Shown in pieces: positions 1 to 6,301 of a stretch of DNA of 17,463 bases (position 1 is its first letter; each line of letters opens with the position of its first letter). The DNA comes from JBFJKD01 sp041600415 (GTDB taxonomy: Bacteria > Pseudomonadota > Gammaproteobacteria > Pseudomonadales > Porticoccaceae), in assembly GCA_041600415.1 (NCBI GenBank), contig JBFIKF010000015.1, forward strand, positions 1-17,463, written 5' to 3'. Position numbers and translations under genes: made by a program. The notes beneath the pieces are model-generated. The model saw only the letters and a program-made list of their open reading frames with translations, did not search any database and was not told the origin of the DNA.

Positions 1-267
1 CACGTAGTCCGCGTGACCCGGACAGTCAACGTGGGCGTAGTGACGCTTGGGCGAATCGTATTCCACGTGCGACGTCGCTATCGTAATCCCACGCTCCCGC
101 TCTTCCGGTGCGTTGTCAATCCCGTCAAAAGAGACCGCCGTACCGCCCCACGTCTCCGCGCATACCCGCGTCAACGCCGCCGTCAGCGTCGTCTTACCGT
201 GGTCTACGTGTCCGATCGTGCCAACGTTTAAATGCGGCTTCTTACGCTCAAATTTCTCTTTTGCCAT
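1..267 (-). CDS. tufB: Elongation factor Tu, N-terminal part (truncated by window edge)
   Basis: EF-Tu is the GTPase that carries aminoacyl-tRNA to the ribosome A site. The first 89 codons are present and the gene runs off the left edge. The start MAKEKFERKKPHLNVGT is typical of EF-Tu. The P-loop GHVDHGKT is at residues 19-26, the switch I region (GITIATSHVEY) follows, and the G3 motif DCPGH is at 81-85. The start ATG (267) has a strong TAAGGAG ribosome binding site at 277-283, nine bases upstream. It is the last gene of a tRNA-tuf transcription unit like E. coli thrU-tyrU-glyT-thrT-tufB. Oddly for such a highly expressed gene, all nine Thr codons seen are ACG, and ATA, TTA, CGG and GGG also occur. 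I name it tufB by position; a second tuf copy would lie outside the window. Confidence 0.97.
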   Translation of the reverse strand, partial: MAKEKFERKKPHLNVGTIGHVDHGKTTLTAALTRVCAETWGGTAVSFDGIDNAPEERERGITIATSHVEYDSPKRHYAHVDCPGHADYV

Positions 268-367
268 TGCGTGCGTCTCCTTAACGGGTCTAAATTTGTC
301 TTATTTACGTTCTTTCAACTACGTCTACCACCCACCGGCAAAGTCTGACCCCTGCCGCTACTATTAC

Positions 368-443
<76 letters not shown>

Positions 444-467
444 AACAACCTTGCTCAGCGCCAGAGT

Positions 468-541
<74 letters not shown>

Positions 542-648
542 GCCCGTTCCGTACTGATGGGCGACCCTGCCCTGCCCATCGATCTGACCACTACCTCTTA
601 CTCTTCAAATTCAAATTCAGCTCAGCACCCGTGTGGGGTGTCTTTTTC

Positions 649-666
649 CCACCATATATATGGTGG
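649..666. repeat. Perfect 18-bp palindrome overlapping a displaced tRNA-Tyr CCA end
   Basis: CCACCATATATATGGTGG reads the same on both strands. On the minus strand its first half is the copied tRNA 3' end (CCACCA). The authentic tRNA-Tyr end carries a related but imperfect hairpin: CCACCA, a seven-base loop, then TGGTGG (825-843). Confidence 0.85.
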
Positions 667-679
667 AGGGGGGTGGATT
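659..679 (-). repeat. Displaced copy of the tRNA-Tyr 3' end
   Basis: Bases 659-679 are identical over 21 bases to 836-856, which covers the last 19 bases of tRNA-Tyr (3' T-arm side, acceptor strand and CCA) plus two bases beyond. The copies are 177 bp apart in the same orientation, the partial copy lying downstream in the direction of transcription. Flanking sequence past the CCA is also similar (ttttcc-cacca stretches). It is either a repeat of the kind known after E. coli tyrT or a fossil integration site. Confidence 0.85.
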
Positions 680-837
680 ACTCGCCGCCTGTGGCGGCTC
701 TCCCTGCGGGTCTACTCACTGCGCTCGTCGCTCTGACTTGCTCCGCAAGTCAGTCGAACACGGTGTTTCTCACCCACCCCAGCCTAAATTTCTTTCACTT
801 GCGGCACCATTTTTGCGCCATTTTCCACCAAAATGTA

Positions 838-921
838 TGGTGGAGGGGGGTGGATTCGAACCACCGAAGCTTTCGCGTCAGATTTACAGTCTGATCCCTT
901 TGGCCGCTCGGGAACCCCTCC
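838..921 (-). tRNA. tyrU: tRNA-Tyr (anticodon GUA)
   Basis: An 84-nt class II tRNA on the minus strand with a long variable arm. The acceptor stem GGAGGGG pairs with CCCCTCC, followed by A and an encoded CCA. The anticodon region CAGACTGTAAATCTG contains GTA, and the T arm has GGTTCGAATCC. Its position between tRNA-Thr(UGU) and tRNA-Gly matches tyrU in E. coli. Confidence 0.97.
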
Positions 922-1010
922 GCAAAAGGCCGAGTATTGTCCGTGTTCAACTACCGCCTGTCAACAATTACTCTGCTTTCAATGCGTTAGCGGACAATGA
1001 CTACATCGTT

Positions 1011-1086
1011 TGGAGCTGGCGAGAGGAGTCGAACCCCCGACCTGCTGATTACAAGTCAGCTGCTCTACCAACTGAGCTACGCCAGC
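1011..1086 (-). tRNA. thrU: tRNA-Thr (anticodon UGU)
   Basis: A 76-nt tRNA on the minus strand and the first gene of the operon. The acceptor stem GCTGGCG pairs with CGCCAGC, the anticodon stem GCTGA/TCAGC encloses CTTGTAA (anticodon TGT), and CCA is encoded. The promoter at 1113-1141 lies just upstream. Confidence 0.97.
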
Positions 1087-1112
1087 GACGACCCACAAAA
1101 AACGGAGGCGCG

Positions 1113-1141
1113 ATTCTATGGGAAGTCGGCCCTGGACGCAA
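1113..1141 (-). promoter_or_regulatory. Sigma-70 promoter of the tRNA-tuf operon
   Basis: On the minus strand a -35 box TTGCGT (1136-1141) and a -10 box TAGAAT (1113-1118) are separated by exactly 17 bases. A GC-rich discriminator (CGCGCCTCC) follows, as in growth-rate and ppGpp-controlled stable-RNA promoters. A/T-rich tracts upstream could act as an UP element. The start site would fall about 20 bases before tRNA-Thr(UGU). Confidence 0.75.
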
Positions 1142-1326
1142 CCGCGTTTGGCTGTTTTTATCGGGGAATAATGCAAGCTAAACCGACGTACATCCTGCAA
1201 CATGAAATAGCCCCCCTGAAAGCACAGGGACCACGCCCGAGGACACCTCAATCGAGAGCCAATGATTCACAGCGCCATCTGACAATCCAACACTTTCCCG
1301 CCCCGCGCCGAACTGCTCAATTTGCA

Positions 1327-2181
1327 CTAGCCGCAGTTTTCGCGCTCCAGATTGATGGTCGGGTTCGACGCCCCCAGCTCTTTCCAGAAACTGTCGGCCA
1401 GCGCGCGCGGGGCGGCCGCGGGCATTTGCACCCAATAGGTTCTCACCAGATTGGGCGCGCTGAAGATACGAGTCTTGTAGCCCGCTTTAGCTAACTCCTG
1501 TTGCCGTTTCAGAGCATTTTCCCGGGCGGCAAAAAACCCGAGGGAAATCCCGTTCTTCAACTCGCCATCCTGAAAAATAAAGCTGTCGATACCACTACTT
1601 TTCAGCTCCTGAAGTTTGCGCGCAGCGGCTTTTTCTGACAATAAGGGCGGCAGATAAACCCAAAAGCTGGACGACACCTCCTCCTCGCGACTCTTTACCG
1701 TCGCGTCCACGTTTAGCGCACCCAGTTTAAATACCAGATTATCCACTTCCTGGCGCTGGGCAAACGGGCCCACCAGCAGGCATTGACCCGCATCCGCATC
1801 CACCACCGCTTCCACCGTCGAATCCACAGCGGCGGCTTCTACTGCCGGCACGTCTGCCTCCTGCGCGGGATCAGTAATTCCAGCAGAAAGATCCGCGACC
1901 CTCCCCGGATCGGCTTCTGTCCCGGCTGCACTTGAGTCAAGTGAACTGGACTGGCTGTCTATCGCGCCCTCTACCTCTGTCGCAACACCTTCGGCTGCTG
2001 ATTTACGCAGAGCTGCTCCATCACGCTCGGACAGCAACGCCAGGGTTGAACCGCCCTCCGGCACCAGTGACGGAACGCGGGCGCTATCGGCGAAGCTCGC
2101 TCGCTGCGCCTGCTGGGCAGAAAACCAGAAGTAGGCCAGGCCATTGGCCAACACCACCAACAATAATATCCACTTAGTCAT
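1327..2181 (-). CDS. Membrane-anchored SPOR-domain protein
   Basis: The 284-aa protein has one N-terminal membrane segment (about residues 4-22, ILLLVVLANGLAYFWF). A low-complexity linker rich in Ala, Ser, Asp and Glu follows (about 25-130), then a SPOR-like region (about 133-245) beginning CLLVGPFAQRQEVDNL and including KNGISLGFFAARENA. SPOR domains bind denuded peptidoglycan glycan strands and usually mark septal or cell-wall proteins, so a periplasmic, wall-associated role is inferred. It lies 62 bases after coaX on the same strand and probably belongs to that operon, as recalled for the corresponding Pseudomonas gene. No clear Shine-Dalgarno precedes the ATG at 2181, but the membrane segment begins immediately, which supports this start. 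The specific function is unknown. Confidence 0.85.
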   Translation of the reverse strand: MTKWILLLVVLANGLAYFWFSAQQAQRASFADSARVPSLVPEGGSTLALLSERDGAALRKSAAEGVATEVEGAIDSQSSSLDSSAAGTEADPGRVADLSAGITDPAQEADVPAVEAAAVDSTVEAVVDADAGQCLLVGPFAQRQEVDNLVFKLGALNVDATVKSREEEVSSSFWVYLPPLLSEKAAARKLQELKSSGIDSFIFQDGELKNGISLGFFAARENALKRQQELAKAGYKTRIFSAPNLVRTYWVQMPAAAPRALADSFWKELGASNPTINLERENCG

Positions 2182-2243
2182 AGCATCTGATCATTAATAA
2201 GTCTTTGCGTATCTCGACGTAGTTTGTTCGCCAGAAATCGTCG

Positions 2244-2987
2244 TCAGGGCAGCGCCACCGCCAACCCGTCCAGCACCAGTTCCGGCTCCAATTTCAAAGG
2301 AGCCTTTATAAAGGGCGCCAAACTGTCCGCATCCCCGCCCGTCAATACCACGCTGACCGACGCGCCACCGGCATGCGACACCAGGCCAGCCACCGCGTGC
2401 TCCACCAGCGCCAGCGCCATGGCAGCGCAACCCTGATTAACCGCTTCCTGGGTCGACCGCCCCGGGTCAGTGCTCACCGGCGGCTGGTGCGCTATTTTGA
2501 CTGCACCGGTGCCCCGGGCAAGGGCCTCGTGCATCAAACCCAGCCCCGGCACAATATAGCCGCCCAGATGCACTCCATTCCCAGCCAATAAATCCACGGT
2601 TAGCGCACTGCCCGCATCTACCACCACACAGGGCTCCCTCCACCGGTGCCAGGCAGCGAGCAGCGCCAACCAGCGATCTGTACCGAGGCTCGCTGGTTGC
2701 CCATAGCCGCAGGTCACCCCAGCGCACTCGCCCCGGGCCGCCGCGAACTCTGCCACCATTCCAAAACTCGCGTCAGCCCATGCGGCAATGTCCTCAGCCA
2801 CAGCCGCACCTGCCACATTGGCGACCCGCAGGCGTTTGATCTGGTTGGGCGCTACGCATTCAGCAATTGCGGGCGCTATCTCGGCCAGTGTTTTATGGGT
2901 GCCGTGTCCACGACCCACAATACCGCCGTCGGCGTTTTGTATGCGCCACTTAAGGCGGGTGTTGCCCAGGTCAATATCGAGAAACAT
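2244..2987 (-). CDS. coaX: Type III pantothenate kinase
   Basis: CoaX phosphorylates pantothenate with ATP, the first step of coenzyme A synthesis, in the cytoplasm. The 247-aa length is normal for the family. The phosphate-binding motif DLGNT is at residues 6-10, GTDR at 102-105, and the second ASKHA-type motif VVVDAGSALTVDLL at about 121-134, followed by GGYIVPGLGLMHEAL. The start is supported because the first motif falls right after it (MFLDIDLGNT). In many gammaproteobacteria coaX directly follows birA in one operon. Here 3.3 kb with three opposing genes separates them, so coaX needs its own promoter within 2988-3166. I see no convincing one there; an A/T-rich stretch around 3085-3120 is the likeliest area. 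Confidence 0.95.
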   Translation of the reverse strand: MFLDIDLGNTRLKWRIQNADGGIVGRGHGTHKTLAEIAPAIAECVAPNQIKRLRVANVAGAAVAEDIAAWADASFGMVAEFAAARGECAGVTCGYGQPASLGTDRWLALLAAWHRWREPCVVVDAGSALTVDLLAGNGVHLGGYIVPGLGLMHEALARGTGAVKIAHQPPVSTDPGRSTQEAVNQGCAAMALALVEHAVAGLVSHAGGASVSVVLTGGDADSLAPFIKAPLKLEPELVLDGLAVALP

Positions 2988-3166
2988 GCAGAACCAGCCC
3001 CATTATTCGCCGCCGAGTATACGCGTCCAACCACCGCGACGCACCGGCACCGGCACCGGCCTGCGCCGATTGCGATGGTGACGGCTTTTTATCAGATAGA
3101 TAAAGTAGTCTGAAATCTAAACATAGAGCAACAGAGTAAAACGGTGTAATTTGTGCGCTTTTAGCG

Positions 3167-3195
3167 TTGCAACCATCTTCAACATTGGCTATAAA
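3167..3195 (+). promoter_or_regulatory. Strong sigma-70 promoter for the autotransporter gene
   Basis: A -35 box TTGCAA (3167-3172), a 17-base spacer and a -10 box TATAAA (3190-3195) lie on the plus strand. The start site would be near 3202, giving a leader of about 240 bases before the autotransporter ATG at 3440. No other candidate in 2988-3439 is as good; a TTGACA at 3222-3227 has no -10 partner. Confidence 0.6.
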
Positions 3196-3398
3196 GACAG
3201 GCAGACTGGTTGTGAACGCCGTTGACAGACTTGGGCATTTGACCCCGCGTGATCAGCCTGGTCGGCGCGAAACTAGGTAACATAAACCAATCGTTTGATT
3301 TGTAACGAAAAAATAGTTTGCTGGGTAGGGGAAGCAGGAAGCAATTGGAGCAAATATCGGCGATCTGTCGCTGTACGCTTTTTTTTGTAAAGCGCCCT

Positions 3399-3436
3399 TA
3401 CCCCTCATTGCTGTAGTAAAAATAACCTGAGGGGTA
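3399..3436 (+). promoter_or_regulatory. Leader hairpin that buries the Shine-Dalgarno sequence
   Basis: TACCCCTCA (3399-3407) is perfectly complementary to TGAGGGGTA (3428-3436), giving a nine-pair stem with a 20-base loop. The stem contains the whole ribosome binding site GAGGGG (3429-3434) and ends three bases before the ATG at 3440. There is no T-run after it, so it is not a terminator. A smaller hairpin, CGCTTT/AAAGCG with a T-rich loop, lies just upstream (3376-3394). This is the arrangement expected for translational control, such as an RNA thermometer or a protein- or sRNA-opened switch. Confidence 0.65.
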
Positions 3437-3439
3437 CAG

Positions 3440-4063
3440 ATGATGGAAAAAATTAACACCACAAACCAGTTCCGGCGCAATGCACTGGCAGTAGCCGTTA
3501 CCGCCGCAACGGCGGTCGGCGGTATAACGCTGGCTCCGACGGCGTTTGCTACGGGGCCCTGTACCGATACTTCGTCGGGCGTGGAAGGCGTCGACTGCGC
3601 TAACCATATCTCCACCAACGAATCGAACATTTCCACCAACACCTCCAACATCACCGTGAACAGCGGCAATATTTCCACCAACACCTCCAACATCACGGTG
3701 AACAGCGGCAATATTGCTGTTAACAGCACCAATATATCCACCAACACCACAAATATTGGTTTAAACAGCACCAATATCGCGGCCAATGCTGTAGCTATTC
3801 AGGGCTTAGACAAGCGCATAGACCGACTGGACGACAAGGCCATGAGAGGCATCGCTATCTCTAACGCCATGCAGGTATTTCTGCCAGATCCAGGAAAAGA
3901 CTTCCGCATGACGATTGGGGGCGGCTTTTACGGTGGTGAGCAAGCCGTCGGTGTAACTGGCGCAGGAAGAGTGACCAACAACACCGCAGTTTATTTTGGC
4001 GTCGGCATGGACGCAGATGGCGTCGAATTCGGCGGCAAAGCGGGCGTATCTTTCCAATGGTAA
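3440..4063 (+). CDS. Miniature trimeric autotransporter (YadA-type anchor)
   Basis: A 207-aa outer-membrane fibre protein. Residues 1-37 form a signal peptide (basic start, hydrophobic core, cut after AFA). A short segment with two cysteines (C41, C53) follows. Residues 56-122 are ten exact heptads with Ile at 57, 64, 71 and so on to 120, and Asn three residues later, the Ile-at-a, Asn-at-d pattern (IxxNTxx) known from trimeric autotransporter stalks. The C-terminal part (about 123-207), starting LDKRIDRLDDKAMRG and ending in SFQW, fits a YadA anchor barrel with a terminal aromatic residue. There is no head domain, and the protein is much shorter than typical adhesins of this class. The stalk contains eleven N-x-S/T sites. 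A second ATG at 3443 has wider spacing to the GAGGGG site and could be the true start. Confidence 0.85.
   Translation: MMEKINTTNQFRRNALAVAVTAATAVGGITLAPTAFATGPCTDTSSGVEGVDCANHISTNESNISTNTSNITVNSGNISTNTSNITVNSGNIAVNSTNISTNTTNIGLNSTNIAANAVAIQGLDKRIDRLDDKAMRGIAISNAMQVFLPDPGKDFRMTIGGGFYGGEQAVGVTGAGRVTNNTAVYFGVGMDADGVEFGGKAGVSFQW
3626..3709 (+). repeat. Two tandem 42-bp units in the stalk
   Basis: Bases 3626-3667 and 3668-3709 encode the same 14-residue unit (NISTNTSNITVNSG), differing at only two third-codon positions (40 of 42 identical). Diverged units lie on both sides. Such near-identical in-frame units can expand or contract by recombination, changing stalk length in steps of two heptads. 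Confidence 0.9.
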
Positions 4064-4089
4064 TCTAACTGTTGTTTTAGGAGTCACTA

Positions 4090-4120
4090 AAGGCCCCTTC
4101 GATGAAGGGGCCTTTTTTAT
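4090..4120 (+). terminator. Rho-independent terminator of the autotransporter gene
   Basis: AAGGCCCCTTC (4090-4100), loop GAT, then GAAGGGGCCTT (4104-4114) form a perfect 11-pair stem followed by TTTTATTC, 26 bases after the stop codon. It should isolate the autotransporter from the DUF2827 gene downstream. Confidence 0.92.
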
Positions 4121-4148
4121 TCTTGTACATAATCCAGTGCGCATCGTG

Positions 4149-4177
4149 AGCACAGCCGACGCAAAAACCGGTAGAAT
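4149..4177 (+). promoter_or_regulatory. Possible weak promoter for the DUF2827 gene
   Basis: A good -10 box TAGAAT (4172-4177) has only AGCACA at the -35 position with 17-base spacing (4149-4154). A promoter is expected here because a strong terminator lies just upstream. The ribosome binding site before 4211 is also weak (AGGCAG), so low expression or activator dependence is likely. Confidence 0.35.
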
Positions 4178-4210
4178 GGGCTGCTCAAATAAAATCAGGC
4201 AGTCTCGATC

Positions 4211-5299
4211 ATGGCAAAATTGAATGTGGCTATCTCCCTTCGGGACGACCTTCCACATGATCAAATGCTGTTCGGAAGCGGCCTAAGTCAAAACGTTAAA
4301 TTTTTTTACGACCTGCTCGAAGCAATAGGGCATAAACCTCATTTATTGGTCGCAAAACCAGTCGATAATGGCCGGCTAAGGATTACTGGTAAACTCTACC
4401 GCGCGACAACTAATGACGGCATTTTACAAAGTGTCAAACCATTCGCGCTAATTTTTGAAGCTGGAGTTACAGTCGCCCCCGCAACACGAGCAGCATTCCG
4501 AGAACGCGGTGGCAAAATTATCTCGCTCCGTTACGGGCATAGCCTTTATATGGACATGGAGCAAATGTGTTACCAGGAAACTCTTACGGGCGGGCTGTAC
4601 GAAAAAGAACCGGATTTTGTCTGGGCATCGCCGCATTTTAAGGTAGCATTTTCTTATTTGGCAACGATCTATAACGCGCCCGTGCAGGAATGCCCCTATA
4701 TCTGGGAATCAGATTTTGTGGGTACGCCGTTTGAGAGTAGCGATTATAGAGCGAAACCCGATATCTATGTGATGGAGCCTAACATCAGCGTTCTGAAAAA
4801 TGCATTGATCCCGCTCGCTATCATTGAAAGCATCTATCGAGTTGAGCCGGATTCTTTTGGCAAAGCCATGATACTCAACGGTATGCATTTTCACCAACGG
4901 GAATATTTTCTCAGTAATATTGTCAAAAATTTCGACAGCCTTATCAGCCACGCCAATAAAGTGTACTTTACGGGCAGATATAAATTTGAGGAAGTTTTTC
5001 AAAAGCGAGACATATTACTCGGCCACCAAATGGGCTGCGAGCTCAACTACCTGTACCTGGAAGCCCTATGGAAAGGCGTACCCCTGGCACATAACTCTCC
5101 AGCATTTGAGGAAGCAGGTTACTATTATCGCGACTGTGAAGTCATGGAAGGCCGAGATCAATGCGTAAGGGCTATTCGCGACAAAGCAGTAGAGGCCAAC
5201 TTGAAAAAAAATCACGCTTTTATAAAACGTTATTCTATTCATAACAAAGCCGTACAACATCGTTATCAGGAATTGATAACAGAAGTAATGGATAGCTAG
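4211..5299 (+). CDS. DUF2827 family protein, probable GT-B-like glycosyltransferase
   Basis: The 362-aa protein matches my memory of DUF2827 proteins, best known from Burkholderia, in length and landmarks. An N-terminal half (NVAISLRDDL, SQNVKFFYDLLEA, RERGGKIISLRYGH at about 98-110) is followed by MEPNISVLKNALIPL (188-202) and LLGHQMGCELNYLYLEALWKG (about 269-289) then VPLAHNS. The EALxxGxPL stretch resembles the nucleotide-sugar-binding helix of GT-B glycosyltransferases, so transfer of a sugar in the cytoplasm is inferred, not shown; donor and acceptor are unknown. No membrane segment or signal peptide is visible. It lies 147 bases after the autotransporter and 122 bases before the sulfotransferase gene, on the same strand. 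Its sequence is visibly more AT-rich than birA or the kinase genes, which suggests transfer. Confidence 0.75.
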   Translation: MAKLNVAISLRDDLPHDQMLFGSGLSQNVKFFYDLLEAIGHKPHLLVAKPVDNGRLRITGKLYRATTNDGILQSVKPFALIFEAGVTVAPATRAAFRERGGKIISLRYGHSLYMDMEQMCYQETLTGGLYEKEPDFVWASPHFKVAFSYLATIYNAPVQECPYIWESDFVGTPFESSDYRAKPDIYVMEPNISVLKNALIPLAIIESIYRVEPDSFGKAMILNGMHFHQREYFLSNIVKNFDSLISHANKVYFTGRYKFEEVFQKRDILLGHQMGCELNYLYLEALWKGVPLAHNSPAFEEAGYYYRDCEVMEGRDQCVRAIRDKAVEANLKKNHAFIKRYSIHNKAVQHRYQELITEVMDS

Positions 5300-5421
5300 C
5301 CTTCTCGATTCGGGGCCAGGTTGATGGATGAACTGGCTATTTAATAAAATTACTCCCGTTGACACATCCATTAAACGTATCCGTTACAACACTTTTTTGA
5401 CTGCAGGAAACAACACTTTCA

Positions 5422-6261
5422 ATGCAAGAGAGAAAATATATTTATTCCATAACCACTGGGCGTAGTGGATCTGCCTTTCTGACTCAGTTATTAGAGCAAA
5501 ATACCTATGATAGCGCTGTCTATCACGAACGTACTAGCTGGCAGCTGTTTGGCGAAGTGACACCCGATCTTTCGCACACGTTGCTGTACAACAGCGCGGG
5601 TAATGTTGAGCGGGTTCAGGCATTTTGGGACAAAAAATTTCGTTTAGACTCTCTTCATAACCAATCCACCTACATAGAGACGTCTCACCTTTTAAGCAAA
5701 GCAGGCCTGTGTGAAAACCTGCCAAAACTGGCGACACGAGCATCTAAAATACACTTAATTGTCCTCAAAAGAGATATATTTAAAATTGCCTGGAGCCTGT
5801 TCAACCGGCACGATTTCGCTAATGCCGGAGCTACCTGGATTTTTTATCTTGATCCACGAACGCCAAATACTATTTTAAATTCAGACGCTTTTACTGACTA
5901 CGGTCAGCTCGGGTGCGCGCTTTGGTACGTGTATGAAATATTTACGCGAGCCGAATACTATAAATTGCTGCTAGCACCAGAAAAAAATATTATTTTCCAT
6001 GACGTGTATTTAGAAGACCTGTTGCGCCCCAACAGAGCGGTTAAGTTGCTTAACGCCCTGGGTTTTAATACAACAGAGGCCTCTCTCAAAATGCCGCCCA
6101 AAGTGAATCAGCAACATACATTTCCCTATGCCGGTCAGGAAGGGCAGCTGCTGGAACTAATAAACAAATTTAATTTTGACCCCTCGGCGTTGGCAAAAAA
6201 ATTCTACGACGCTGGCAACAGACTTGGTAATGGCGCAGTTCAGGAATTAATCATCGATTAA
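5422..6261 (+). CDS. Sulfotransferase-like P-loop protein
   Basis: The 279-aa protein starts with the 5'-phosphosulfate loop of PAPS-dependent sulfotransferases, YSITTGRSGSAFLTQLL (residues 8-24). A second conserved region, HLIVLKRDIFKIAWSLFNR (about 111-129), matches the 3'-phosphate-binding site with R117 and S125. YHERTSW (34-40) and YIETSHL (84-90) are further likely active-site stretches. The family moves sulfate from PAPS to hydroxyl or amino groups of sugars, lipids or proteins; the substrate here is unknown. There is no signal peptide, so action is cytoplasmic. The A/T content is high (20 of 60 bases in 5941-6000 are G or C, against 33 of 60 in 6601-6660 in birA). AGGA at 5405-5408 is a poor ribosome binding site, 13 bases away. 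It converges on birA with a 41-base gap. Confidence 0.75.
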   Translation: MQERKYIYSITTGRSGSAFLTQLLEQNTYDSAVYHERTSWQLFGEVTPDLSHTLLYNSAGNVERVQAFWDKKFRLDSLHNQSTYIETSHLLSKAGLCENLPKLATRASKIHLIVLKRDIFKIAWSLFNRHDFANAGATWIFYLDPRTPNTILNSDAFTDYGQLGCALWYVYEIFTRAEYYKLLLAPEKNIIFHDVYLEDLLRPNRAVKLLNALGFNTTEASLKMPPKVNQQHTFPYAGQEGQLLELINKFNFDPSALAKKFYDAGNRLGNGAVQELIID

Positions 6262-6266
6262 TGTTT

Positions 6267-6301
6267 TGTGGCAGGTCAACGGATTGAAAATTTGTGCCAC
6301 A
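6267..6301. repeat. Inverted repeat between convergent genes
   Basis: TGTGGCA (6267-6273) and TGCCACA (6295-6301) could form a seven-pair stem with a 21-base loop between the stop codons of the sulfotransferase-like gene and birA. No T-run follows on either strand, so I do not call it a terminator. Confidence 0.35.

Larger units (their letters stand above)
542..837 (-). other. Structured spacer between tRNA-Tyr and tRNA-Gly
   Basis: A 296-nt gap inside the tRNA operon with no plausible gene. It holds several short inverted repeats: GATGGGC/GCCCATC (556-562 with 574-580), GCCGCC/GGCGGC (about 684-698), and GACTTGC-TCC-GCAAGTC (about 735-751). It also holds a second copy of the tRNA-Tyr 3' end and a perfect palindrome, described separately. 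Being transcribed between tRNAs, it would form a string of hairpins in the precursor RNA. Whether it is a dispersed repeat in the genome cannot be judged here. Confidence 0.6.

Noticed and set aside
633..1181. Open frames running across the tRNA genes
   Set aside because: They overlap tRNA-Tyr and tRNA-Thr and have no ribosome binding site or recognisable domain.
3041..3060. Short CACCGG tandem run
   Set aside because: Only three units in a GC-rich stretch; too short to mean anything.
3222..3244. TTGACA as a -35 box for the autotransporter
   Set aside because: No -10 sequence at 16-18 bases; the 3167-3195 pair is far better.
3605..3760. CRISPR-like repetition in the autotransporter gene
   Set aside because: Units are contiguous, in frame and encode heptads; there are no spacers.
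3253..3786. Minus-strand open frame of 177 codons with hydrophobic repeats
   Set aside because: It is antisense to the autotransporter stalk; its Leu/Val repeats are the complement of the Asn/Thr/Ser heptads.
5359..5390. TTGACA upstream of the sulfotransferase-like gene as a promoter
   Set aside because: The -10 region at proper spacing (CGTTAC) is poor, so I do not list it; the gene may be read from the DUF2827 promoter.
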